64,000 bases of DNA from Breznakia pachnodae (GTDB lineage: Bacteria; Bacillota_I; Bacilli_A; Erysipelotrichales; Erysipelotrichaceae). Every line of letters starts with the position of its first letter. Positions within the stretch are counted from its first letter, which is position 1. Of the stretch, positions 55,134 through 64,000 are shown one piece after another. The notes under the pieces were generated by a model. The model made no database searches, was not told where the DNA came from, and saw only the letters and a program-made list of their open reading frames with translations. The translations under genes were made by a program, and so were the position numbers. Location: contig NZ_JAUSUR010000001.1 of NCBI RefSeq assembly GCF_030814225.1, positions 62,001 to 126,000 on the forward strand, written 5' to 3'.

Positions 55134-55173
55134 TTTTGCTCTTTGCTTGAGAAAGAGAGGAAATATACATATA

Positions 55174-55851
55174 ATGAAGAAATTTATTCTATTAGTCGCA
55201 CTGGTATTAGGGGTATTTACATTCAGCAATACACAAGTAGTAAATGCAGAAGAAGAATCTACATCTACTGGTGCCACAATCACATTTACTGGTGATAATA
55301 CGGACCCAACAAATCCTGTTGATCCAACTGATCCAGATAACCCTGGTACTGGACCTGGTACTGGAATGGAAGGGCCATTGAGTCTTGACTATGTTCCACA
55401 AATGGCATTTGGTTCTCAAAAAATAACTGGTAATGTTGAAACTTATGATTTAACAGATTTAAAGCCATATATTCAGGTTACTGATAAACGAGGTACTGGT
55501 GCTGGTTGGAAAGTTTCAGTATCATTATCTGCTTTTGAAAATACAGATGCATCAAAATCTTTTGATGGTGTCATTACTTTCAAGAATGGTACTACTGCAA
55601 CAACAACTGGAAATAGTTCTGTAAGCCCTACAGCATCTGACCCAGTAACAATTACTTCTGGTAAAAGTGAACAAAAACTTGTAGGTACTACTGCTAATAA
55701 TCAGGGTATGGGTACTTGGGTAACACGTTGGTTCCCTACCGAGAGTGAAGCAACGACAAATGATTCAGTTCAATTAACAGTCAACACTGCTAATGTTTCT
55801 ACTGATTCATACAAAGCAAATTTAAACTGGATTATTTCAAACGCTCCATAA
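55174..55851 (+). CDS. short WxL-domain surface protein
   Basis: This 225-residue protein has a signal peptide cleaved after VVNA (about 25), a Thr/Asp/Pro/Gly linker (NPVDPTDPDNPGTG, about 48-63), and a WxL domain (about 70-225). The two Trp motifs are GWKVSVSL (W112) and NWIISNAP (W219). WxL domains bind peptidoglycan non-covalently. I start it at the ATG at 55174, not the TTG 27 nt upstream that lies inside the purine-rich ribosome binding site. It is followed by its DUF916 partner. Confidence 0.88.
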   Translation: MKKFILLVALVLGVFTFSNTQVVNAEEESTSTGATITFTGDNTDPTNPVDPTDPDNPGTGPGTGMEGPLSLDYVPQMAFGSQKITGNVETYDLTDLKPYIQVTDKRGTGAGWKVSVSLSAFENTDASKSFDGVITFKNGTTATTTGNSSVSPTASDPVTITSGKSEQKLVGTTANNQGMGTWVTRWFPTESEATTNDSVQLTVNTANVSTDSYKANLNWIISNAP

Positions 55852-55884
55852 AGAGAGCGTTTTGTATAAAGGAGGACGACCGTA

Positions 55885-56928
55885 ATGAACAAAATTACAA
55901 ATAAAATCAAGTTTTTAACAATTATATCAATACTTATAGCTAGCTTTAGCATTGCGGTCACCTCTGCATATGCACAAAGCGAAAATCCAATCACCTTTTC
56001 TGTGAGTGCGATCATTCCAGAAAATCAGATTGATGAAAATTTAAGTTATTTCGATTTAAAGATGGACCCAGAGATGGAACAGACAATTCAAGTTATGATT
56101 ACTAATAACAGTAATGAAGAAATCACAAGTTATATTGCAGTAAATTCTGCATCTACTGGGATCAATGGAGTAATTGCTTACAGTGAGCATGGGATTCAAG
56201 ATAAGAGTATGAAACACTCGATTGAAGAAATCGCCGTGGTAGATACTCCTGAAGTAGTTATTCCTGCAAATAAAAGTACTGTTGTAGATATTCAGCTAAC
56301 CATGCCTAAAGAATCTTATGATGGTGTGATCTTAGGTGGAATCTATATAACTGCAGAAAGCAATGCTGAAAATGAAGAATCATCAAGCGATGGTTTTGAA
56401 ATTGAAAACAAGATTGCTTATGCACTTGGTTTAAAACTTACTGAAACTGAAAAACAAGTAAAACCAAATATGAATTTGAAAACAATTGAGCCATCATTAG
56501 AAGCAATGCGTACTGCAGTGAATGTTAAATTGCAGAATAGTGAACCTATTATCATGAAAAATGTAATGATTGATGCTCAAATATATAAAAAAGGCGAAAG
56601 TGAAGTTCTACACTCAGCTAAAACAGCAACTGCAGAAATCGCTCCAAATTCGAGTTTTGATTTTGTAGTTGATTGGGAAAACAATAAAATTGAACCAGGT
56701 CAATATCGATTAAAAATGCGTGTTGAATACGAAGATGATTATTGGGAATGGGATGAAGAGTTTGAAATAAAAGATGACACATCTTCATCCGTAAATGATG
56801 AAGCAATCAATGTTGATGATGAATTCCCTATTTGGATTTTTATCATTGCTGGTGTTGGTATATTAAGCTTATTATTATACCTTGCATTCATCTTTGGTAA
56901 ACGTTCAAAGAAAGACGAAGACAAGTAA
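55885..56928 (+). CDS. WxL-interacting membrane protein (DUF916-DUF3324)
   Basis: This 347-residue protein has a signal peptide (cleaved after AYA), a DUF916 peptidoglycan-binding domain (about 33-160: FSVSAIIPENQIDENLSYFDLKMDPEMEQTIQV), a DUF3324 host-binding domain (about 170-295), and a C-terminal membrane helix (about 313-335) with a basic tail. Such proteins are always found with WxL proteins and tether them to the envelope. AGGAGG precedes the ATG. Confidence 0.92.
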   Translation: MNKITNKIKFLTIISILIASFSIAVTSAYAQSENPITFSVSAIIPENQIDENLSYFDLKMDPEMEQTIQVMITNNSNEEITSYIAVNSASTGINGVIAYSEHGIQDKSMKHSIEEIAVVDTPEVVIPANKSTVVDIQLTMPKESYDGVILGGIYITAESNAENEESSSDGFEIENKIAYALGLKLTETEKQVKPNMNLKTIEPSLEAMRTAVNVKLQNSEPIIMKNVMIDAQIYKKGESEVLHSAKTATAEIAPNSSFDFVVDWENNKIEPGQYRLKMRVEYEDDYWEWDEEFEIKDDTSSSVNDEAINVDDEFPIWIFIIAGVGILSLLLYLAFIFGKRSKKDEDK

Positions 56929-56949
56929 CGTAAAGGAAGGAGTGGTCTT

Positions 56950-59457
56950 GTGAAGAAAATAAAAATTACCAGCTTAATTGTTATTGTTATTCTCGCTATA
57001 GTTACATTATTTTCATCAGTGTATGGAAATGAAGTGATTACAACAGAAGATAATGATGATAGTAGTGAAGAAACAACTAAAGATTCAACTGTTGAAGCTA
57101 ACAAGACCAAGGAAACTCCTGTAACAGAGGAAGTAGTTGAAGTTGAAGCAAATAGTGAAAGTGAAGTGATTGAGGAAGGTCAAGTTGAGCCATCTGCATT
57201 AGCAACGAATGAAATCGTAGTGTCATCATATGGAGATCTGAAAACAGCTCTTGAATCTTCTACAAATGGTATTGATACCATTTATCTTGGTAGTGATATC
57301 ACAATGGAAACGACTGGAATAACTGTTAGTAGTACAAAATCTAACGTTACAATAAACGGGTCATATGAAGGTGTACGTCATACTTTAACAGAAGGTAAAG
57401 CCGCTAGTGCGACTAGTAATATTTATATAAATAATGCTTCCATGAATAACTTTACATTAAAGAACCTTGATATTTATGGATACAATTACTATGGAACAGT
57501 CAAAGTTGCTGATGCTGTAAGTGGTGTGACGTTAACCTACGATAATATTATCTATAATGGTCCACAAATTACGCATAATCCATATGGCCATGCGGTTTAC
57601 AAAGATACTACAATTAATATTCAGTATAATGGAACCTCTGCCGCAAACGAGGTTGCTGAAGTAGTGAACGTTGATTTCTATGGAACAGTAGCAATTACTC
57701 ATAGTAGTGCAAATAATATTTTTTATTTCTATCAGCCATCTACTATGACTTTTCATGAAGGAAGTACAGTTACAGTGAATGCTGGAAGTAATCCAATGTT
57801 TTATAATTCAACTGTTGCAATTGTTATGGAAGAAAATGCCGCTTTTTATTATATTAGCAATGGACCTAAATTAAGTAACGTTAACAATTCGATACGTTCC
57901 ATGGACCTTGGTAAAAACAGTATCTTTGATGTAAAACTTAACGGTACTACTTCCCTTGATTATGCGACTAGATTTAGTGGTGAAGTTATTATTCGTGAAA
58001 ATGCGAATTTTAATCTGGCTTCAAAACCAACAATATCTAGTTATCTAATTTATGGAACTACAGCAAACAACTGGACCCTGAATGGTGGAAATGTAAATAT
58101 TGAGACAAATTCCAATGTAGCAAATGTTATGTCTGCAAACAAAGTAACAATTAATAGTGGTAAATTCATCATTAACAACAATGGAACTCAAGCCATTGGT
58201 GTAACCTTATCTAATGGGATAACAGTTGAAAGTGATGGTCAATACTACCAATACAGCAAGCAGGCAACCGCTTATTCATTTAATGCAACAGGGACAGGTA
58301 CTGGAAGTGGAATCAATATCAATGGTGGTTCCTTCCATATTGAAGGTGGCACTATTACTGCACAGTATTTGTTAGGATCAACAGCACCATTTATGATTGG
58401 TGAAAATTCTGATGTATATTTATATGCAGGAAGTGGACCAGGTACTGCACTTATTTACATGACAGCAGCTGCTGGTTATATAGATATCAACAATCCAAAA
58501 AGTGTATTGTTTTATAGTCCAGGAAAAAGAGTAATTCAGTATACAGGTGCACGTCAGTTCAATATGAATGCAAACCAAATAAACTATTGGACTACGGCAG
58601 CGCTTCCAGGTTACCAGATGTGGGATCCTCCCCATTATTATTGGAATAAACAATATACTGCTGATAACTATACCATTAATGGAACATTGGCTGCAGGAGC
58701 GAATGGTAGCTACAACATTACTTCATCTAACTACGAAGCTGATGATGGTTCAACTGGAAATCCTGTAAATCAGTTTACAATGAGTAATTTGAACGCACTT
58801 TCTTTAGGACGTTTGGAATTATCATTAAACCCTATCTCAGTTCAAAATACAACACTAAGTGGAAGTAGTGTTCCCAATGCAATATTATTAATTGAATATA
58901 ACAGTAAAGAAGTAACGATCAATGCTGATCAAAATGGAACTTTTAGTACTACATTAAGTGATCTTAGTGTTGGTGATCGCATCAATGTAACTGCGAACAA
59001 TCGATATTATTTATATCAGAGTGCAGATGTGATTGTAGAGGATAATGGTGGTTTATCATTTCGTTATGTTCCTGAAACTTTAGCATTCCATACAATTGAT
59101 ATTCCTTCAACCCCTACCCTTGTACAACGGCAAGTAGATGACTGGCAGATACAGGTTGAGGATACACGTACAACAAAGACTAACTGGAAATTATTTGTAA
59201 CCCTTGAGCAGCCATTCGTGGATCAAGACAATAAAATTATGGATAATTTAGAATTAGTATTTGTCGATGAAAATGATGAGGAAGAAAAATTATCTTCACA
59301 GCCTTATCTTGTATACGACAGTAATGATACGCAGGAACTGACAACTATCACCTGGAATATGAGTCAGGGTATCTTGACTAAAATCTTCCCTGGTGCTGTC
59401 TATAGGGATAGTGAATACAATGCGAAAGTAACATGGACCTTACAGGATGCTCCATAA
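56950..59457 (+). CDS. large WxL-domain surface protein with beta-helix-like middle
   Basis: This 835-residue protein starts with GTG behind AAGGAAGGAG. It has a signal peptide (about 1-26), an acidic Thr/Glu/Val linker (about 30-80), a long repetitive beta-rich region (about 90-560) with Asn/Gly/Thr-rich turns such as NNASMNNFTLKNLDIYGYN and INGGSFHIEGGTITAQY that resembles parallel beta-helix adhesins, a further beta domain with KEVTINADQNGTFSTTL (about 640-690), and a C-terminal WxL domain with canonical motifs NWKLFV (W746) and VTWTLQDAP (W829). It is the probable adhesive member of the WxL complex. Confidence 0.88.
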   Translation: MKKIKITSLIVIVILAIVTLFSSVYGNEVITTEDNDDSSEETTKDSTVEANKTKETPVTEEVVEVEANSESEVIEEGQVEPSALATNEIVVSSYGDLKTALESSTNGIDTIYLGSDITMETTGITVSSTKSNVTINGSYEGVRHTLTEGKAASATSNIYINNASMNNFTLKNLDIYGYNYYGTVKVADAVSGVTLTYDNIIYNGPQITHNPYGHAVYKDTTINIQYNGTSAANEVAEVVNVDFYGTVAITHSSANNIFYFYQPSTMTFHEGSTVTVNAGSNPMFYNSTVAIVMEENAAFYYISNGPKLSNVNNSIRSMDLGKNSIFDVKLNGTTSLDYATRFSGEVIIRENANFNLASKPTISSYLIYGTTANNWTLNGGNVNIETNSNVANVMSANKVTINSGKFIINNNGTQAIGVTLSNGITVESDGQYYQYSKQATAYSFNATGTGTGSGININGGSFHIEGGTITAQYLLGSTAPFMIGENSDVYLYAGSGPGTALIYMTAAAGYIDINNPKSVLFYSPGKRVIQYTGARQFNMNANQINYWTTAALPGYQMWDPPHYYWNKQYTADNYTINGTLAAGANGSYNITSSNYEADDGSTGNPVNQFTMSNLNALSLGRLELSLNPISVQNTTLSGSSVPNAILLIEYNSKEVTINADQNGTFSTTLSDLSVGDRINVTANNRYYLYQSADVIVEDNGGLSFRYVPETLAFHTIDIPSTPTLVQRQVDDWQIQVEDTRTTKTNWKLFVTLEQPFVDQDNKIMDNLELVFVDENDEEEKLSSQPYLVYDSNDTQELTTITWNMSQGILTKIFPGAVYRDSEYNAKVTWTLQDAP

Positions 59458-59459
59458 GA

Positions 59460-59493
59460 AAGCGACGAGAATATAATCTCGTCGCTTTTTTTA
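59460..59493. terminator. bidirectional terminator between the WxL operon and ppdK
   Basis: An 11-bp stem (59460-59470 with 59477-59487) and 6-nt loop followed by TTTTTT, between convergent genes. Confidence 0.9.
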
Positions 59494-59495
59494 AT

Positions 59496-62123
59496 CTATT
59501 TGTTTCTTAATGCTGCTTGTGCAGCTGCCAATCTTGCGATTGGAACTCTAAATGGTGAACAAGAAACATATTGTAACCCTATCTTGTGACAGAATTCAAT
59601 TGATGAAGGATCTCCTCCATGTTCCCCACAGATACCAAGTTTGATATCAGGTCTTGTTTCTCTTCCTAATCTCGCTGCCATTTCAACCAATTTACCAACA
59701 CCTTTTTGATCTAAACGAGCAAATGGGTCTTGTTCATAAATACGTTTGTCATAGTAGTCGTTTAAGAATGAACCTGCATCATCTCTTGAGAATCCAAATG
59801 TCATCTGAGTAAGGTCATTTGTTCCAAATGAGAAGAACTCAGCTTCTTTTGCGATTTCATCTGCTGTTAATGCTGCTCTAGGAATTTCAATCATCGTACC
59901 AACTAAGTAGTCTAATTTCACTCCATTTTCTTTGATAATTTCATCCGCTGTTTTTGTTACAACATCCTTAACATACTTAAGTTCTGCAACTTCTCCAACT
60001 AATGGAATCATAATTTCAGGAACTACATTAAACTCTGGATTCGCTTTATTAACATTGATTGCTGCTTCAATAACTGCTCTTGTCTGCATTTCTGCAATCT
60101 CTGGGTAAGATACTGCCAAACGAACTCCACGGTGTCCCATCATTGGGTTAAACTCGTGTAATCCTTGGATAATTCCTTTTAACTCATCCACTTCCATTCC
60201 CATATCATCTGCTAATGTAGTGATATCATAAGAAGAAGTTGGTAAGAATTCATGTAACGGTGGGTCTAAGTAACGGATTGTTACTGGTCTACCTTCCATT
60301 GCTTCATAGATTCCTTCAAAGTCTCCACGTTGCATTGGTAATAATTTAGCCAGTGCACGTTCTCGTTGCTCTTTGGTTTTCGCTACAATCATTTCACGAA
60401 TTGCCTTGATACGTTCACCTTCAAAGAACATATGTTCGGTACGAACTAATCCAATACCTTCTGCCCCAAATGTTAATGCCTGTTTTGCATCTCTAGGAGT
60501 ATCTGCATTGGTACGTACTTTTAATGTTCTAAATTCATCAGCCCATGACATAAAGATTTCAAAGTCTCCTGCAATTTGTGCAGGAACGGTCTTTAACTCT
60601 TCACCATATACATTACCAGTAGAACCATCCAATGAAATATAGTCATATTCTTTAAACACTCTACCATTGATTTTAAATGTTTTTGTTTCTTCATTGATTT
60701 TAATATCACCACAACCAGATACACAACAGATACCCATTCCTCTAGCTACTACAGCAGCATGACTTGTCATACCACCACGTACTGTAAGGATACCTTTTGC
60801 AGCATTCATACCTTCAATATCTTCAGGTGATGTTTCTAGACGTACTAAGATTACACGATGTCCCTTAGCTGCGTAAGAAACTGCATCTGCAGCATTAAAC
60901 ACAACTTGCCCTGTTGCTGCTCCTGGTGATGCCGGAAGACCTCTAGTGATTGCAACAGCATGTTTTAATGATGCTTGATCAAACGTTGGATGTAACAGTG
61001 CATCCAACTGTTTTGGATCTACCATTAATACTGCTTCTTCTTTCGTTAATAGTTTTTCTTCAACTAAGTCACGAGCAATACGAATTGCTGCTTTTGCAGT
61101 ACGTTTCCCATTTCTTGTTTGAAGCATAAACAATTTCTTATTTTCAATTGTAAACTCCATATCCTGCATATCACGATAGTGAGATTCCAATTTCTTTGTA
61201 ATCGCTACAAACTCATCATATACTTCTGGCATTACATCACGTAATTCACTAATGTGATTTGGTGTACGAATACCAGCAACAACATCTTCCCCTTGTGCGT
61301 TCATTAAGAACTCACCATATAATTTATTTTCTCCAGTACTAGGGTTACGAGTAAAGGCAACTCCGGTACCACTTGTATCACCCATATTACCAAATACCAT
61401 CATCTGTACGTTAACTGCAGTTCCCCAGCTTGAAGGGATATCGTTCATCTTACGATAGTAAATTGCTCTTGGATTGTTCCAAGATTTAAATACTGCTTCT
61501 ACTGCTTTTTTCAGTTGTTCTCTTGGATCTGTAGGAAAATCTTCATGCAATTGAGCATGATAGAACGCTTTGAAACGTTTTACCATTTCCTTTAAATCAT
61601 CTGTTGATAATTCAGTATCCAAATATACTTTCTTCTCTGCTTTAATATCATCGATAATTGTTTCAAATTTTCCTTTTGATAATCCCATAACAACATCGGC
61701 AAACATTTGAATAAAACGACGATAAGAATCATATGCAAAACGTGGATTATCTGTAAGTTTTGCTAGTCCTTCTACTACATCATCATTTAGTCCTAAATTA
61801 AGAATCGTATCCATCATTCCTGGCATACTAGCTCTTGAACCTGAACGAACCGATACTAATAATGGATTCGTAGGATCACCAAATGTTTTTTCTGATAATT
61901 TTTCTAATTCAGCAAGATGATCAAAAATTTCACTAACGATAGCATCGTTAATAACCCCACCATCATCATAATACTGGTTACACGCTTCAGTAGTAACGGT
62001 AAACCCATAAGGGACAGGCATACCAAGATTTATCATCTCAGCTAAGTTAGCACCTTTTCCACCAAGCAAATCACGCATTTCACCGTTTCCTTCATGAAAC
62101 GTATAAACAAACTTTTTCCCCAT
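59496..62123 (-). CDS. ppdK: pyruvate, phosphate dikinase
   Basis: This 875-residue protein is full length: N-terminal ATP-grasp (KFVYTFHEGNGEMRDLLGGKGANLAEM), the phosphohistidine domain GGMTSHAAVVARGMG, and a C-terminal TIM-barrel with GICGEHGGDPSSIEFCHKIG. It interconverts pyruvate + ATP + Pi and PEP + AMP + PPi, and in fermenting Bacillota often runs as a PPi-saving glycolytic enzyme. The ATG at 62123 follows AAAAGGAGG; the upstream ATG at 62153 does not. Confidence 0.97.
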   Translation of the reverse strand: MGKKFVYTFHEGNGEMRDLLGGKGANLAEMINLGMPVPYGFTVTTEACNQYYDDGGVINDAIVSEIFDHLAELEKLSEKTFGDPTNPLLVSVRSGSRASMPGMMDTILNLGLNDDVVEGLAKLTDNPRFAYDSYRRFIQMFADVVMGLSKGKFETIIDDIKAEKKVYLDTELSTDDLKEMVKRFKAFYHAQLHEDFPTDPREQLKKAVEAVFKSWNNPRAIYYRKMNDIPSSWGTAVNVQMMVFGNMGDTSGTGVAFTRNPSTGENKLYGEFLMNAQGEDVVAGIRTPNHISELRDVMPEVYDEFVAITKKLESHYRDMQDMEFTIENKKLFMLQTRNGKRTAKAAIRIARDLVEEKLLTKEEAVLMVDPKQLDALLHPTFDQASLKHAVAITRGLPASPGAATGQVVFNAADAVSYAAKGHRVILVRLETSPEDIEGMNAAKGILTVRGGMTSHAAVVARGMGICCVSGCGDIKINEETKTFKINGRVFKEYDYISLDGSTGNVYGEELKTVPAQIAGDFEIFMSWADEFRTLKVRTNADTPRDAKQALTFGAEGIGLVRTEHMFFEGERIKAIREMIVAKTKEQRERALAKLLPMQRGDFEGIYEAMEGRPVTIRYLDPPLHEFLPTSSYDITTLADDMGMEVDELKGIIQGLHEFNPMMGHRGVRLAVSYPEIAEMQTRAVIEAAINVNKANPEFNVVPEIMIPLVGEVAELKYVKDVVTKTADEIIKENGVKLDYLVGTMIEIPRAALTADEIAKEAEFFSFGTNDLTQMTFGFSRDDAGSFLNDYYDKRIYEQDPFARLDQKGVGKLVEMAARLGRETRPDIKLGICGEHGGDPSSIEFCHKIGLQYVSCSPFRVPIARLAAAQAALRNK

Positions 62124-62242
62124 AAAGAGACCTCCTTTTGTAATCGCTTTCATATTTACTATTATACCTAATTCGTAGACATAATTCTACTGTTTTTAGT
62201 GTACCATAAAGCATTCCGAATGAAAAATCGACATTGCAGTAA

Positions 62243-62268
62243 GAAAAAGCATCTTAAAATAAGATGCT
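62243..62268 (-). terminator. terminator of the XRE-ABC operon
   Basis: AGCATCTTA/TAAGATGCT (62248-62268) with a 3-nt loop, followed by TTTTTCTT on the minus strand; the stop codon overlaps the stem. Confidence 0.85.
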
Positions 62269-62908
62269 ATAAGTCTACATTTTCAAAATTTTTGACTGAC
62301 TTTTTATACGTTATCCAAATACTTATCGTAAACACAATGATTCCGACAATTAGTATTGGTAATTGATATATCATATCATTCATCGCAACACTATCAATCC
62401 ATTGCACAAATGGAATATGTCCTAAACTCTCAATAACTAACATTCCTAAAACAACAGGAATTAGTGCCAATACAAATGATGTCCCCACCTTATAGGCAGT
62501 TTTATAAAAACGTGTAAAGAATATATAATTAAACATTGCATAAACAATAAATCCAAATCCATAGAAAGCAATATTTGCGTTTAATCCAACTGCATTCCCT
62601 TCACTAAATAAGTGGTAGCGAAGAATGGCAAATGGTACAGATAATAGAAGCTGTCCTAATTCTGCAATTAAGATAAGCATAAACTTCCCTTTGACTACAT
62701 CACTTTTTTTCACTGGTAATAGTGCTGTATACACTGCATCATTGTTTTCTCTTGCAAACATAAAGGTAATTGCAGGACCAAGCGTTCCATATAAGAAAAT
62801 AGTACTATATGGATAGGCTGGAACTAATACCAGACAACCAAGTGCTGCAAATATAAATAAATTTGGATGCGCAGCTAAGCGAATTTCTTTATACAATAAA
62901 TTCTTCAT
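62267..62908 (-). CDS. ABC-2 type permease
   Basis: This 213-residue protein has about six membrane helices and no other conserved motif apart from the ABC-2 pattern (KEIRLAAHPNLFIFAALGCLVLVPAYPY). The ATG at 62908 has AGAAGGG at better spacing than the first ATG at 62914, and either overlaps the ATPase gene. With the ATPase it forms an exporter; substrate unknown, possibly a peptide or lipid-like compound. Confidence 0.85.
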   Translation of the reverse strand: MKNLLYKEIRLAAHPNLFIFAALGCLVLVPAYPYSTIFLYGTLGPAITFMFARENNDAVYTALLPVKKSDVVKGKFMLILIAELGQLLLSVPFAILRYHLFSEGNAVGLNANIAFYGFGFIVYAMFNYIFFTRFYKTAYKVGTSFVLALIPVVLGMLVIESLGHIPFVQWIDSVAMNDMIYQLPILIVGIIVFTISIWITYKKSVKNFENVDL

Positions 62909-63644
62909 TTCCATCCCTTCTTTCTAAACGAACCATAATCTCTTCCATTCCAACTGTTTCTTCTCCAGATTCTTTCAAATATTGATATTGTTTAATAAAC
63001 GCTTGTTTATCGCAACTAGTCAGTACTTTTCCTTTTTGAATATACGTGATATCATCTGCACATTTCTCTAAATCGGAAATAATATGTGTTGAAAACAATA
63101 TACTTCTTGTCTTATCTTTTACTAATGTTTGAAATAGATGTATCAATTCATCTCTTGATACTGGATCCAATCCACTGGTTGGCTCATCAAATATAAGTAA
63201 CTTTGCCTGATGTGAAAGTGCCAATGTGAGTAGATATTTTACCTTCATTCCATTTGATAATTCTTTTACTTTCTTCTTTTCATCTAATTCAAAGTATTTC
63301 ATATACTTTTGATAAGTCTTTTCATCCCAATTTTTATAGAAACGTTTTGTAACATTGGTAATTGTCGATAACTTCTTTAGATTATAGAAATCAATTCCAC
63401 CTAATACTACACCAATTTCCTGCTTCCATTCTTGTTCTTCATTGTAGAAGTCAAAACCTAGTACATCTATTTCTCCTGAGTCTTTCTTTACCATGTTTAA
63501 TACGGATTTGATAATAGTACTTTTACCCGCACCATTCTTTCCTATTAACCCCATGATTTTACCTTCTTCCATCTCAAAAGAAACATCTTTCAGTTGAAAT
63601 CCAGTATAACTTTTATTTAGTTGATTAATTCTTAATGCATTCAT
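62889..63644 (-). CDS. ABC transporter ATP-binding protein
   Basis: This 251-residue ATPase has Walker A GLIGKNGAGKST, a signature reading LSNGMKVK (Asn in place of Gly, with MK in place of QR), Walker B LLIFDEPTSGLDP and the H-loop STHIISDLE. This variant signature is usual in YtrB-like ATPases of ABC-2 exporters. The ATG overlaps the stop of the regulator gene by four bases. Confidence 0.92.
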   Translation of the reverse strand: MNALRINQLNKSYTGFQLKDVSFEMEEGKIMGLIGKNGAGKSTIIKSVLNMVKKDSGEIDVLGFDFYNEEQEWKQEIGVVLGGIDFYNLKKLSTITNVTKRFYKNWDEKTYQKYMKYFELDEKKKVKELSNGMKVKYLLTLALSHQAKLLIFDEPTSGLDPVSRDELIHLFQTLVKDKTRSILFSTHIISDLEKCADDITYIQKGKVLTSCDKQAFIKQYQYLKESGEETVGMEEIMVRLERRDGNEEFIV

Positions 63645-64000
63645 TCTTCATCATCCTTATCTGTCGCTACATTCTTATTAATCATTGTTGTCAAATGGGT
63701 CATATATTTAGCTGGTACTAGTGCAATACCTGCAGTTCCAGGATTTTCATCAGTGAATACGATCAGTTTATCTCCTGCTTTTAAATCAAACATCTCTCGT
63801 GTGTCTTTTGGTAAGACTACCTGTCCACGTTCCTGTAATGTAACAAGTCCCATAATATGTTTTCCTTTAGGTCCAATTGGTTGTCCAATTTTTGATTCAT
63901 CATGATGAAGTAAATCCTCCAGTGCTACATCATATAAATCTGCCAATGCTATGCAATTGATAATATCAGGAAGGGTTTCTCCACTTTCCCATTTTGCAAT
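63641..64000 (-). CDS. XRE helix-turn-helix / SpoVT-AbrB regulator (5' end outside window)
   Basis: The frame is open to the window end, so the first part is missing. The visible part starts inside a Cro/CI-type helix-turn-helix (AKWESGETLPDIINCIALADLYDVALEDLLHH) and continues into an AbrB-type swapped-hairpin domain (LQERGQVVLPKDTREMFDLKAGDKLIVF). Fusions of this type usually control an adjacent ABC transporter; here the ATPase start overlaps the stop codon. The TTG at 63946 that would start a shorter frame is internal. Confidence 0.85.
   Translation of the reverse strand: MAKWESGETLPDIINCIALADLYDVALEDLLHHDESKIGQPIGPKGKHIMGLVTLQERGQVVLPKDTREMFDLKAGDKLIVFTDENPGTAGIALVPAKYMTHLTTMINKNVATDKDDEE

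Noticed and set aside
55286-55468. Open frames antisense to the short WxL gene
   Set aside because: They arise from the repetitive Thr/Asp/Pro/Gly linker codons on the other strand and have no ribosome binding site.
57300-58700. Internal DNA repeats in the large WxL gene as a sign of a repeat array or phase variation
   Set aside because: The similarity is at the level of short Asn/Gly/Thr-rich beta turns; I find no exact tandem DNA repeat or homopolymer tract long enough for slippage.

Overview
The window is AT-rich, tightly packed Gram-positive DNA with strong AGGAGG-type ribosome binding sites, T-box and CIRCE control, a ParE/ParC pair divergent from PlsY, RqcH, a Mn-dependent CBS-pyrophosphatase, SipW/BsaA and WxL surface proteins. 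This points to a low-GC Bacillota (Firmicutes). The mixture of clostridial-type and Lactobacillales-type surface genes would suit class Erysipelotrichia, but that placement is an inference. Nearly all genes are intact. I see no insertion sequence, prophage, tRNA, rRNA or CRISPR array.

Layout. 1-9 kb: tail of a FemABX peptidoglycan-bridge enzyme, a T-box controlled pheS-pheT operon with a trailing acetyltransferase, an AraC/GyrI-type regulator, and a SpoU methylase-CorA-flavin oxidoreductase-LUD operon. 8.6-16 kb: parE-parC plus a small membrane protein, divergent plsY, a GNAT protein and a VanW-like protein. 16-25 kb: a heterodimeric multidrug-type ABC exporter behind a long structured leader, a monofunctional peptidoglycan glycosyltransferase, and a two-component system divergent from a MacB-type ABC transporter whose promoter carries an 11-bp-phased direct repeat. 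25-43 kb: housekeeping genes (gmk, rqcH, a phospholipase D-family protein, pyrophosphatase, cysE, second LUD protein, bactofilin, lepB, clpB, cca, yfcE-like, nrdI, arylsulfate sulfotransferase) and a TetR-controlled four-gene operon. 42-47 kb: hrcA-grpE-dnaK-dnaJ.

47-59.5 kb is the most distinctive part: a lipoprotein serine hydrolase and pgeF, then a minus-strand operon encoding a secreted von Willebrand A protein, a TasA-like protein, a SipW-type signal peptidase, a BsaA-type matrix protein and a membrane- or wall-anchored protein with a degenerate sorting signal. A CDF cation transporter follows, then a plus-strand WxL operon (short WxL protein, DUF916/DUF3324 partner, large WxL protein). 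The two surface systems lie within 11 kb of each other and each has its own candidate operator. The window closes with pyruvate phosphate dikinase and an ABC transporter operon headed by an XRE-AbrB regulator cut by the window end.

Regulatory logic visible in sequence: HrcA, encoded here, probably represses both its own operon and clpB, because both promoters are flanked by two CIRCE-like repeats in the same geometry. Charged/uncharged tRNA-Phe controls pheST. A TetR protein controls its own operon through a palindrome beside its -10 box. Several genes lack a Shine-Dalgarno sequence and have a -10 box only 6-9 bases before the start codon, suggesting leaderless transcripts. One surface gene appears to start with ATT.
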